From positions 37,476 through 101,475 of the forward strand of contig NZ_MWLO01000117.1 in NCBI RefSeq assembly GCF_002198735.1: a stretch of DNA of 64,000 nucleotides, written 5' to 3'. The notes beneath the pieces are model-generated. The model saw only the letters and a program-made list of their open reading frames with translations, was not told where the DNA came from and searched no databases. The translations under genes and the position numbers were made by a program. Shown in pieces: positions 27,869 to 35,966 of the stretch. Position 1 is the first letter of the stretch. Each line of letters begins with the position of its first letter. Source of the DNA: Ideonella sp. A 288. GTDB lineage: Bacteria > Pseudomonadota > Gammaproteobacteria > Burkholderiales > Burkholderiaceae_C.

Positions 27869-28768
27869 ATGAACCCTCCTGTTCAACTGTTGCTGCTCGG
27901 CTCCAGCGCGCCGGACCTGGCCACGTCGGCCTACGGCCCCTTCGTCGTGGAGACGGTCGCGCGGCTCGACGACGTCTCGGCCGAACTCGACCAGCAGCGC
28001 TACGACGCCATCGTGCTGCAGTTGCCCTCCACCGCGTCGCTGGCGGCCTGGACTGGCCTGGCCCGCGCGGTGCTGGAGTCGGCCGTCGTGGTGGTGGTGC
28101 CCGAGCCCGAGGCCGTCGATGCGTTGCGTTTGCTGCGCCTGGGCGTGCAGGATGTGTTGCCGCAGCGCGAACTGGTGGGCGTCGGCGCGCTGGCCCGGGT
28201 GCTGCGCCTGGCGGTCGAACGCAAGCGCCTCGAGCGCGGGGCCCGCAAGGCCTACGCCACCGACCTGGCCACCGGCCTGCCCAACCATGCCCAGTTCATG
28301 GAGCACATGACCCACCTGCTGGCCCTGCGAGAACGCGAGCCCGCCGCGATGGCCCTGCTGGCCGTCAGCATCGATGGCCTGGCGGCCACTGAAGCCCGTC
28401 TGGGTGCCGAAGCCGCCAATGTGCTGCGACGCAAGGTGGCGGTGCGGCTGCGCTCGGGCCTGCGCGCCAGCGACGTGGTGGCCGCCATCGGCGTGGACAG
28501 CTTTGCGGTGATGCTGGCCTGGATCGACGATCCCGAAGACAGCAACCGGGTGGCGGCCAAGCTGGCCGCGTCGCTGCAGCGCCCGTTCTCGGTCACCGGT
28601 CAGGACGTGGCGGTGGCCGTGCGCCTGGGTGTGGCCCGCTACCCCGACCAGGGCAAGGATGCCGACTCGCTGCTGCGCCTGGCATTGGGGCAGGCGGGCG
28701 ACGTGAATGCGCTGGGCCGGGTCGGCCTGGCACCACGGGGCGGCAGCCCGGCGGCCAACGACGAGTGA
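27869..28768 (+). CDS. Receiver-like protein with degenerate GGDEF domain
   Basis: A 299-residue protein. Residues ~5-120 look like a divergent receiver fold (LLLLGSS, YDAIVLQLPS, AVVVVVPEPEAVDALRLLRLGVQDVLP). Residues ~130-290 are a GGDEF-like domain (YATDLATGLPNHAQFMEHM, RSGLRASDVVAAIG) whose catalytic motif reads GVDSF at 208-212 instead of GGDEF. The aspartate that binds metal in the first strand is kept in SIDGLAA. Cyclase activity is therefore unlikely; it may bind GTP or act as a scaffold. ATG 27869 is preferred to 27821, whose extra residues show no conservation-like features. It is convergent with gabD. Confidence 0.75.
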   Translation: MNPPVQLLLLGSSAPDLATSAYGPFVVETVARLDDVSAELDQQRYDAIVLQLPSTASLAAWTGLARAVLESAVVVVVPEPEAVDALRLLRLGVQDVLPQRELVGVGALARVLRLAVERKRLERGARKAYATDLATGLPNHAQFMEHMTHLLALREREPAAMALLAVSIDGLAATEARLGAEAANVLRRKVAVRLRSGLRASDVVAAIGVDSFAVMLAWIDDPEDSNRVAAKLAASLQRPFSVTGQDVAVAVRLGVARYPDQGKDADSLLRLALGQAGDVNALGRVGLAPRGGSPAANDE

Positions 28769-28807
28769 TCAGCGGCGGCGGTGACCCGGCCGGGCCGCCA
28801 CCGCAAC

Positions 28808-30286
28808 TCACTTCAGCACATCGCCCAGGCAGAGGTACTTGACCTCGACATAGTCGTCGACGCCCTGGCGGGCGCCTTCGCGGCCCAGGCCCGATTGCTT
28901 GACGCCGCCGAACGGCACCTCGGTGGTCGAGATCAGGCCGGTGTTGATGCCCACCATGCCGTACTCCAGCGCCTCGCCGACGCGGAAGATGCGGCCGATG
29001 TCGCGGCTGTAGAAGTAGCTGGCCAGCCCGAACTCGGTGGCGTTGGCCAGTTCGATGGCCTCGGCCTCGGTCTCGAAGCGGAACACCGGGGCCACCGGGC
29101 CGAAGGTTTCTTCCTTCGAGCACAGCATGTCCGACGTGACGTCGGCCAGCACCGTGGGCGTGTAGAAGCGATCGCCGATGCGCGTGCCGCCCACCACCAC
29201 CCGCGCGCCCTTCGACACCGCGTCCGCCACATGCGATTCGACCTTGGCCAAGCCCTGCTCGTCGATCATCGGGCCCTGGTTGACGCCTGGCTCGAAGCCA
29301 TTGCCCACCTTGATGCCACCGGCCTTGGCGGCCAGCTTGGCGACGAAGGCGTCGTACACGCCGGCTTGCACGTACATGCGGTTGGCGCAGACGCAGGTCT
29401 GGCCAGCATTGCGGTACTTGCTGACCATCGCGCCCTCGACGGCCGAGTCGATGTCGGCGTCGTCGAAGACGATGAAGGGCGCATTGCCGCCGAGTTCGAG
29501 CGAGATCTTCTTGATGGTTGGCGCGCACTGGCGGGCCAGGATGCGGCCCACTTCGGTGGAGCCGGTGAACGACAGGTGGCGCACCACGTCGCTCGAGCAC
29601 AGCACCTTGCCCACCTCGATCGAGCCCTCGGCATCGGCCGTGACAATGTTGAGCACGCCGGCCGGCATGCCGGCGCGCTGGGCCAGTTCGGCCACGGCAA
29701 GCGCCGACAGCGGCGTGGCCTCGGCCGGCTTGATGATCACGGTGCAGCCGGCGGCCAACGCTGGGGCCACCTTGCGCGTGATCATCGCGATCGGGAAGTT
29801 CCACGGCGTGATCGCCGCGCACACGCCGATGGGCTGCTTGATGACGATGTAGCGCTTGTTGGCGTCGGTGGTGGGGATGGTCTCGCCGTAGATTCGGCGG
29901 GCTTCCTCGGCAAACCACTCGATGAAGCTGGCGCCATAGGTGACCTCGCCCTTGGCCTCGGCCAGCGGCTTGCCCTGCTCGGCGGTCATGATGCGCGCCA
30001 GGTCGTCCGCGTGCTGGTGCAGCAGGTGGAACCACTTCATCATGATCGCGGCGCGTTCCTTGGCCGTCTTGGTGCGCCAGGGGCCCCAGGCCTTGTCGGC
30101 GGCGACGATCGCGGTGTGGACCTGGGAGGGGTCGAGGTTGGCCACGTCGGCCAGCTTCAGGCCGGTGGCCGGGTCGGTGACGTCGAAGCGGCGGTTGCCG
30201 GCCACCCACTCGCCGCCGATCAGGGCGTCGGTCTTGAGCAGACTCGGGTCGTTCAGCGTCGACAGGGGGGAAGTCTTCATGTCCAT
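28808..30286 (-). CDS. gabD: Succinate-semialdehyde dehydrogenase (NADP+)
   Basis: Oxidises succinate semialdehyde to succinate, the last step of GABA breakdown. It has 492 residues of the aldehyde dehydrogenase superfamily: general-base E264 in LELGGNAPF, catalytic nucleophile C298 in GQTCVC, and PWNFPIAMITRK near 161. The neighbouring cysteine C300 occurs in GabD-type enzymes, where a redox switch has been described. It is last in the minus-strand group after the ureohydrolase, 64 bases downstream, so it probably handles semialdehyde made from a guanidino or polyamine substrate. Confidence 0.93.
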   Translation of the reverse strand: MDMKTSPLSTLNDPSLLKTDALIGGEWVAGNRRFDVTDPATGLKLADVANLDPSQVHTAIVAADKAWGPWRTKTAKERAAIMMKWFHLLHQHADDLARIMTAEQGKPLAEAKGEVTYGASFIEWFAEEARRIYGETIPTTDANKRYIVIKQPIGVCAAITPWNFPIAMITRKVAPALAAGCTVIIKPAEATPLSALAVAELAQRAGMPAGVLNIVTADAEGSIEVGKVLCSSDVVRHLSFTGSTEVGRILARQCAPTIKKISLELGGNAPFIVFDDADIDSAVEGAMVSKYRNAGQTCVCANRMYVQAGVYDAFVAKLAAKAGGIKVGNGFEPGVNQGPMIDEQGLAKVESHVADAVSKGARVVVGGTRIGDRFYTPTVLADVTSDMLCSKEETFGPVAPVFRFETEAEAIELANATEFGLASYFYSRDIGRIFRVGEALEYGMVGINTGLISTTEVPFGGVKQSGLGREGARQGVDDYVEVKYLCLGDVLK

Positions 30287-30350
30287 CGGGTTCTCCAGAA
30301 CAATCGTGCGACTCTAGCGCGTGGCGTGCCGCGCCAACGACGCGCAGGCG

Positions 30351-31292
30351 TCAGCGGGTCGTCACGCCCGGCAACACGCACAGCATCTCGTACAGCAGGT
30401 TGGCGCCCAGCAGCGCGGTGTTGCCGCTGGTGTCGTAGGGTGGCGAAACCTCGACCAGGTCGGCGCCGACGAGGTTCAGGCCGTGGCAGCCGCGGATGAT
30501 CTCCAGCGCCTGTGGCACCGACAGGCCGCCGATCTCGGGCGTGCCGGTGCCGCCGGCGTAGGCGGGGTCGATGCCGTCGATGTCGAAGCTGAGGTAGCAC
30601 GGCCGGTCGCCGATGCGCTCTCGCACCGTGGCCATCAGCGGCGCCAGCGACTGGAACCACACCTCGTGCGCGGGCACCAGCGTGAAGCCCTGGCGGCGTG
30701 GCCAATCGAAGTCGTCCGCCGCGTAGCCCGTGCCGCGCAGGCCGATCTGCCACACGCGATCGGTGAGCAGCAGACCTTCCTCCACGGCACGGCGGAAGGG
30801 CGTGCCGTGGGCGATGCGTTCGCCGAACATGTCGTCGTTGACATCAGCGTGGGCGTCGACATGCACCAGCGCCACCGGGCCGTGTGTGGCGGCGACGGCG
30901 CGCAGGATGGGCAGCGCGATGGTGTGGTCGCCACCCAGCGTCAACGGCCTGCAACCGGCGGCCAGCACCGGCCGGTAGAAGGCCTCGATGAGGGCGACCG
31001 ACTTCTCGAGCGAGTAGGTGTTGATCGGCACGTCGCCCAGGTCGGCCACCTGCAGGCTGTCGAACGGCGCCGCGCCAGTGGCCATGTTGTAGGGGCGGAT
31101 CAGTGCCGACTCGGCGCGGATCTGCCGCGGACCGAAGCGTGCCCCGGGGCGGTGGCTGGTGCCGATGTCGAGCGGCACGCCGATGAAGGCCGCGTCCAGC
31201 CCCAGTGGCGATTCGGCCTGCGGCAACCGCATCATCGTGGCGATGCCGCCGAAGCGCGGCATCTCGTTGCCGCCCAGCGGCTGGTTCTTCAT
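30351..31292 (-). CDS. speB: Agmatinase/guanidinobutyrase-type ureohydrolase
   Basis: A binuclear manganese hydrolase of the arginase/agmatinase family that releases urea from a guanidino compound. It has 313 residues with all metal ligands: H123 (GGDHT), D146, H148, D150 (DAHAD), D237 and D239 (SFDIDGIDP). Substrate could be agmatine (giving putrescine), 4-guanidinobutyrate (giving GABA) or a related compound. Adjacency to gabD and absence of a putrescine transaminase favour guanidinobutyrate, by inference. The upstream ABC importer genes would deliver the substrate. A 13-bp inverted repeat lies just before it. Confidence 0.88.
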   Translation of the reverse strand: MKNQPLGGNEMPRFGGIATMMRLPQAESPLGLDAAFIGVPLDIGTSHRPGARFGPRQIRAESALIRPYNMATGAAPFDSLQVADLGDVPINTYSLEKSVALIEAFYRPVLAAGCRPLTLGGDHTIALPILRAVAATHGPVALVHVDAHADVNDDMFGERIAHGTPFRRAVEEGLLLTDRVWQIGLRGTGYAADDFDWPRRQGFTLVPAHEVWFQSLAPLMATVRERIGDRPCYLSFDIDGIDPAYAGGTGTPEIGGLSVPQALEIIRGCHGLNLVGADLVEVSPPYDTSGNTALLGANLLYEMLCVLPGVTTR

Positions 31293-31329
31293 GGGAGCAC
31301 CCGTGGGCCTGCGGCCCGTCCCGCCAAGC

Positions 31330-31370
31330 GGGCATGAGCCCCTTCGGACGGCCGGGCGGGGCTCATGCCC
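31330..31370. repeat. Perfect 13-bp inverted repeat at the permease/ureohydrolase junction
   Basis: GGGCATGAGCCCC (31330-31342) and GGGGCTCATGCCC (31358-31370) form a perfect stem with a 15-base loop. The right arm covers the stop codon of the permease gene. In the minus-strand transcript this is a strong hairpin without a U-tract, so an mRNA-processing, stability or partial-termination element is more likely than a full terminator. Confidence 0.7.
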
Positions 31371-32178
31371 TGCGACCGCGGATCCATTCGAGCGCCAGCA
31401 TCAGTGCCGTGGTGAAGATCGTCAGCAGCGTGGCCACGGCAGCGATGGTCGGGTTGATGTTCTCGCGGATGCCGGTGAACATCTGCCGTGGCAGCGTCAC
31501 CTGCGTCGGCCCGGCCAGGAAGAGCGTGACGACGACCTCGTCGAATGAGGTGGCGAAGGCGAACAGCGCCCCCGAGATGACGCCCGGCGCGATCACTGGC
31601 AGCGTGACGCGGAAGAAGGTCTCCACCGGGTTGGCACCCAGACTGAGGCTGGCCCGCACCAGGTTGTGATTGAAGCCCTGCAGCGTGGCCAGCACGGTGG
31701 TCACGACGAAGGGCGCCCCCAGGGCCGCATGCACCAGGATCAGCCCGAGGTAGGTGTCGGACAGCCCGATGCGGGCAAAGAACAGGTAGGTGGCCACGCC
31801 GACCACGACGATGGGCACCACCATCGGCGCGATCAGCACGCTCATCAGCAGGCCCTTGCCCGGGAACTGCACGCGCGCCAGTCCCACCGCGGTGAGCGTG
31901 CCCAGCACGGTGGCGACGAGCGTGGCGGCCGGGGCCACGATGAAGCTGTTTCTCGCGGCGCGGCCCCACTCGGGCGAGGTGAAGAGGTTCTCGTACCACT
32001 GCAGGCTGAAGCCCGGCATCGGGTACGACAGGAACGAACTGGCCGAGAACGACAGCGGCACGATCACCAGGATGGGCAGCAGCAGGTAGGCCAGCACGGC
32101 GATCGCAAACAGGCGCAAGGCCCACCAGCCTGCCTTGTCGAACGGCGTGTAGTAGGCGGGGAAGATGGGCAGCTTCAT
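31363..32178 (-). CDS. ABC transporter permease, PotC-like
   Basis: A 271-residue inner-membrane permease of the spermidine/putrescine (Pot) type, with six membrane segments. The EAA-type cytoplasmic loop is clear (RASLSLGANPVETFFRVTLPVI near residue 180). It pairs with the larger permease 7 bases upstream. The imported compound is not known; linkage to the ureohydrolase and gabD suggests a guanidino compound, polyamine or GABA. Confidence 0.9.
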   Translation of the reverse strand: MKLPIFPAYYTPFDKAGWWALRLFAIAVLAYLLLPILVIVPLSFSASSFLSYPMPGFSLQWYENLFTSPEWGRAARNSFIVAPAATLVATVLGTLTAVGLARVQFPGKGLLMSVLIAPMVVPIVVVGVATYLFFARIGLSDTYLGLILVHAALGAPFVVTTVLATLQGFNHNLVRASLSLGANPVETFFRVTLPVIAPGVISGALFAFATSFDEVVVTLFLAGPTQVTLPRQMFTGIRENINPTIAAVATLLTIFTTALMLALEWIRGRRA

Positions 32179-32185
32179 CCCTGGG

Positions 32186-33454
32186 TCATCCGAGACTGAG
32201 TTCAGCCCTGGCGAAGCGCCGGTACACCGCGTACAGCACCAGGGTGGCGGCCAGCAGCACGGTGCCCAGGGCGCAGGCCATGCCCCAGTTCACGTCGACG
32301 TTGGTGTACTGGGCGATGTAGTACGACAGCATCTGGTCGTTGGGCCCGCCCAGAAGCGCAGGCGTGACGTAGTAGCCGATGCTCAGGATGAAGACCAGCA
32401 GGCCGCCGGCGCCGACGCCCGGCCAGGTCTGCGGCACATAGACGCGGAAGAACGCGGCCAGCGGAGGGCTGCCCAGCGACACCGCCGCCCGCAGGTAGGT
32501 GGGCGGCACCGACTTCATCACGCTGTACAGCGGCAGGATCATGAAGGGCAGCAGGATGTGCGTCATCGAGATGATCACCCCGGTGCGGTTGAACAGCAGC
32601 GCGATCGGCTCGGCGACGACGGACAGGGAGACCAGCGCCTTGTTCACCAGCCCCTCGCGCTGCAGCAGCACGATCCAGGCGGCCACGCGCACCAGGATCG
32701 AGGTCCAGAACGGCACCAGCACCAGGATCATCAGCACGTTGGCGCTGCGCGCGGGCAGGGTGGACAGCCAGTAGGCCAGCGGGTAGCCCAGCAGCAGGCA
32801 GGCCAGCGTGACGACGGCGCTGATCTCGAAGGTGCGCAGCAGGATGCGCGAGAACACGCGCTGGTCGGGCGCCACCTGCTCGATGGCGCCATCGACGCTG
32901 CGCTTCAGGTCCACCGACGTGAGCAGGTAGTCGGGCGTCCAGCGCGCGGCGTTCTTCGCGATCGCCTGCCAGTAGGGCAACTCGGCCCAGCGTGGGTCGA
33001 GCGCCAGCATGCGCTCGCGCACCTGGAAGTCGTTCGACGCGGGCTGGTCCTTCCAGTCGCCCACGGCGGCGCGATAGGTGCCCATCACCAGCGAACGGCC
33101 GCCGGGCACCTCGCTGTTCAGGCGGCGCGCCAATGCGCCGGCCTGGGCGCCTTCGTCCAGGCTGGCGAGGTCCTTGGCGATGGCTGCGAAGGCCGCCGCC
33201 GGCGGTTCGGACGTGCGGTCCCAGCGTGCCAGTGCCTCGCCGGTGAGCGGCAGGCTGCGCGCCACCTCCGGGTTCTCGATGGCGCGCACCAGCAGCGCGC
33301 CGATGGGCACCAGCAGCGTCAACAGCAGGAACACCAGCAGCGGCAGCGTCAGCGCGATCGCCGTCCACCGGCGCCGGGCCTCGGCGCGCTGCAGCGAGCG
33401 CGCCAGTTCCGGCGATCCGATGGTGGCGGGCGCCGCGAGCGTGGCGGTGGTCAT
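32186..33454 (-). CDS. ABC transporter permease, PotB-like with large periplasmic insert
   Basis: A 422-residue permease, longer than the ~280-residue E. coli PotB. After the first membrane segment (LTLPLLVFLLLTLLVPIGALLVRAI, residues ~35-60, quoted in part) there is a ~140-residue hydrophilic periplasmic section before the remaining five segments. The EAA loop is present (RAAVSLGSPPLAAFFRVYVPQ). It follows the binding-protein gene by 27 bases. Such long PotB-like permeases occur in other Burkholderiales; the insert may contact the binding protein. Confidence 0.9.
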   Translation of the reverse strand: MTTATLAAPATIGSPELARSLQRAEARRRWTAIALTLPLLVFLLLTLLVPIGALLVRAIENPEVARSLPLTGEALARWDRTSEPPAAAFAAIAKDLASLDEGAQAGALARRLNSEVPGGRSLVMGTYRAAVGDWKDQPASNDFQVRERMLALDPRWAELPYWQAIAKNAARWTPDYLLTSVDLKRSVDGAIEQVAPDQRVFSRILLRTFEISAVVTLACLLLGYPLAYWLSTLPARSANVLMILVLVPFWTSILVRVAAWIVLLQREGLVNKALVSLSVVAEPIALLFNRTGVIISMTHILLPFMILPLYSVMKSVPPTYLRAAVSLGSPPLAAFFRVYVPQTWPGVGAGGLLVFILSIGYYVTPALLGGPNDQMLSYYIAQYTNVDVNWGMACALGTVLLAATLVLYAVYRRFARAELSLG

Positions 33455-33481
33455 GGCGCGGCTAGGCCCGGACGCAGCGGC

Positions 33482-34516
33482 TTACTGGGTGGCCCAGGAC
33501 GCGAAGCGCTTCTCGAGCGCCTCGCCCTGGTCGGCCCAGAACTTGATGTTGAACTCCAGGCTACCCGCCGCATTGGCCGGCGCCGTCGGCAGGTTGCCCA
33601 GCGTCTTCGGGTCGAGCTTGGCCAGCGCCTTGGTGTTGGTGGGCCCGTAGGCGATGTTGCGGGCGTACTCGGCCTGGGCGTCGGCGCCCAGCGCGAAGGC
33701 CAGGTACTTGTAGGCGGCGTCGCGGTTGGGCGACCCCTTCACGATGCCGTAGTACTCCAGGTCATAGATCTGGTTGGCCCAGTTGATCCTGAGGTTCTTG
33801 CCCTCGCGCGCCGCGGCATCGATGCGGCCGTTGTAGGCCGTGGCCATGACCACGTCGCCGGCCACCAGGAACTGCGGCGGCTGGGCGCCGGCCTCCCACC
33901 ACTGGATGTTGGGCTTCAGTTCGGTGAGTTTCTTGAACGCGCGTTCTGCACCAGCCGGCGTGGCCAGCACCTTGTAAACGTCCTCAACCTTCACGCCGTC
34001 GGCCAGCAGCGCGAACTCGACGTTGTAGCGGGCGCCCTTGCGCATGGCGCGCTTGCCGGGAAACTTCTTCACGTCCCAGAAATCGGCCCAGGTCTTGGGG
34101 CCGTCCTTCAGCTTGTCGCCGTTGTAGGCCATCACGGTGGACCAGACGAAGATGCCGACGCCGCAGTCGGTGACCGCGGCCTTGGGTGCGAAGTCGGCCT
34201 TGCTGCCGATCTTGGTGTAGTCGAGCTTCTCGAACAGGCCTTCGTCGCAGCCGCGGCCGACGTCGGGCGATTCGAGCTCGACCACGTCCCAGGTGACCTT
34301 CTTGGCCTCGACCATGGCCTTGACCTTGGCCTGCTCGCCGTTGTACTCGACCGACACCACCTTGGTGCCGCTGGCCTTCTCGAAGGGCTCGTAGTAAGCC
34401 TTCTTCTGCGCATTGGCATTGGCGCCGCCGAAGTTGACGACGGTGAGCTGCGACTGGGCCAGGACAGGTCCGGCGAACAGGGCGGCGATCAGGGCGACGA
34501 GGTGCGTGGTTTTCAT
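33482..34516 (-). CDS. Periplasmic substrate-binding protein, PotD-like
   Basis: A 344-residue extracellular solute-binding protein (family 1, spermidine/putrescine type). It has a signal peptide (MKTTHLVALIAALFAGPVLAQ) and a mature start SQLTVVNFGGANANAQ. WDVVELESPDVGRGCDEG, PKTWADFWDVKKFPGKR and WANQIYDLEYYGIVKGS are the family landmarks. Start ATG 34516 has AAGGAG about nine bases upstream. It captures the ligand for the two permeases; ligand identity is uncertain. Confidence 0.9.
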   Translation of the reverse strand: MKTTHLVALIAALFAGPVLAQSQLTVVNFGGANANAQKKAYYEPFEKASGTKVVSVEYNGEQAKVKAMVEAKKVTWDVVELESPDVGRGCDEGLFEKLDYTKIGSKADFAPKAAVTDCGVGIFVWSTVMAYNGDKLKDGPKTWADFWDVKKFPGKRAMRKGARYNVEFALLADGVKVEDVYKVLATPAGAERAFKKLTELKPNIQWWEAGAQPPQFLVAGDVVMATAYNGRIDAAAREGKNLRINWANQIYDLEYYGIVKGSPNRDAAYKYLAFALGADAQAEYARNIAYGPTNTKALAKLDPKTLGNLPTAPANAAGSLEFNIKFWADQGEALEKRFASWATQ

Positions 34517-34560
34517 CGGAGGGTCTCCTTCTCTCGGGGGGTGAAGCGATGCGATGCAGC

Positions 34561-35661
34561 TCAAGCGTACAACCGCAGGTAGGGCGTGGGAAAGTGCAGC
34601 CAGACGGTCTGCCCGGCCACCGGTTGCTCGCCTGACGACAGCGGCAGCTTGACGGTGGCCGGCGCCTGGCCGGGCAGGGCGCAGCGCAGGCGCAGGTGGT
34701 CGCCGAAGTAGATGACGTCGTTGACGGCGGCCTCGAGCGTGTTGCCGCGGTTCTCGGGCGGGGTGAAGAGGGCTTCGATGCGTTCGGGCCGCACCGAGGC
34801 CACCACCGCCGCGCCCGACAGCGCGCCGTTGACGTTGACGCCGGCCAGCCGCTCGCCCGTGGGCAGCACGAGTTCGGCACTGAAGGCATTGGCCGCCCCC
34901 ACGGTGCCGGTCAAGGCCGTGCTGTCGCCGACAAAGCCCGCGACGAAGCGGTTGGCCGGGGTCTCGTAGAGCCGCTCCACCGCGTCGATCTGCTGGATCT
35001 CGCCATCGTTGAACACGGCCACCCGATCGCTCATCGTCAGCGCCTCGCCCTGGTCGTGGGTGACGTAGACGAAGGTGACGCCCAGCGCGCGGTGCAGTTC
35101 CTTCAGCTCGATCTGCATGTGCTCGCGCAGTTGCTTGTCGAGCGCACCGAGCGGCTCGTCCATCAGCACCAGCTGTGGCTCGAACACCAGCGCACGGGCC
35201 AGGGCCACGCGCTGCTGCTGGCCGCCCGACAGCTGCGACGGGTAGGCCTGGTCGCGGCCCGACAGCTGCACCATCGCCAGCGCCTTGGCCACGCGATGCT
35301 CGATCTCGGCCTTCGGCACCTTGCGCACGGTCAAGGGATAGGCCACGTTGTCGGCCACCCGCAGGTGCGGGAACAGCGCGTAGTTCTGGAACACCATGCC
35401 GAAGTTGCGCTTGTGCGGCGGCGTGCGGGTGATGGGCGCGCCGTCCAGCAGGATCTCGCCCGCGGTGGGCGATTCGAAGCCCGCCAGCATCATCAGGCAG
35501 GTGGTCTTGCCCGATCCCGAGGGGCCCAGCAGGGACAGGAATTCGCCGCGCCGGATGTCCAGGTCGAGCGATCGAACGACGAGCGCCCGACCGTCGTAGG
35601 TCTTCTGCACCCCGCGGAACTGGACGAGGGCATCGGGGGCGGGTGGCGGGGTGTGCGGCAT
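34561..35661 (-). CDS. ABC transporter ATP-binding protein, PotA-like
   Basis: A 366-residue ATPase energising the polyamine-type importer. Walker A is GPSGSGKTT (near 45), the signature LSGGQQQR, Walker B LVLMDEP and the switch histidine in THDQGEAL. A C-terminal TOBE domain follows (VRPERIEALF, FGDHLRLRCAL). The start ATG 35661 gives the usual PotA N-terminus. It is the first gene of the group 35661-28808, in the order ATPase, binding protein, permease, permease, ureohydrolase, semialdehyde dehydrogenase. Confidence 0.92.
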   Translation of the reverse strand: MPHTPPPAPDALVQFRGVQKTYDGRALVVRSLDLDIRRGEFLSLLGPSGSGKTTCLMMLAGFESPTAGEILLDGAPITRTPPHKRNFGMVFQNYALFPHLRVADNVAYPLTVRKVPKAEIEHRVAKALAMVQLSGRDQAYPSQLSGGQQQRVALARALVFEPQLVLMDEPLGALDKQLREHMQIELKELHRALGVTFVYVTHDQGEALTMSDRVAVFNDGEIQQIDAVERLYETPANRFVAGFVGDSTALTGTVGAANAFSAELVLPTGERLAGVNVNGALSGAAVVASVRPERIEALFTPPENRGNTLEAAVNDVIYFGDHLRLRCALPGQAPATVKLPLSSGEQPVAGQTVWLHFPTPYLRLYA

Positions 35662-35966
35662 GGTCTCGTGGTCTGGGCGCCGCGCAATGTAGGGCGGGGG
35701 CCCCCGGGGCGCCATGTACAGAGCGGCGCGGCGCGGAGTGCACTGTATCGGGAGATGGGCCGGTACAGAACCCGGCCGTGTCGCGGGTGCGCCATCGGGG
35801 TGCGCGCAGGCATGCACCGCGATGGCGCGAACCGGGAGCAACCCCCAGGCGCGGCACACCGGCCGGCCCCTAGAATGCGGCGCCTTCGAGGCTTGCCTTT
35901 GCAGCCTGGTGGCAGGGCAGGGCGCTCGGGCCACCCCTTCGAGACCGGTGCACCTGGAGTGTCCGC
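35662..35966. other. Divergent intergenic region between two ABC-importer operons
   Basis: These 305 bases hold no supported gene. They contain a GGGGGCCCCC palindrome (35696-35705), a possible minus-strand promoter (TTCTGT 35770-35765, TACAGT 35747-35742, 17-base spacer) for the Pot-type operon, and TAGAAT at 35871-35876 as a possible plus-strand -10 for the peptide-importer operon. Two GTACAGA copies (35716 and 35764 areas) could be regulatory repeats. Confidence 0.5.
35742..35770 (-). promoter_or_regulatory. Possible promoter for the Pot-type/guanidino operon
   Basis: On the minus strand TTCTGT (-35, 35770-35765) and TACAGT (-10, 35747-35742) are spaced by 17 bases, about 80 bases before the PotA-like start. 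Confidence 0.35.

Noticed and set aside
28769..28807. GCGGTG...CACCGC hairpin between converging genes as a terminator
   Set aside because: Six-bp stem, 15-base loop and no T-run; could be chance in GC-rich DNA.
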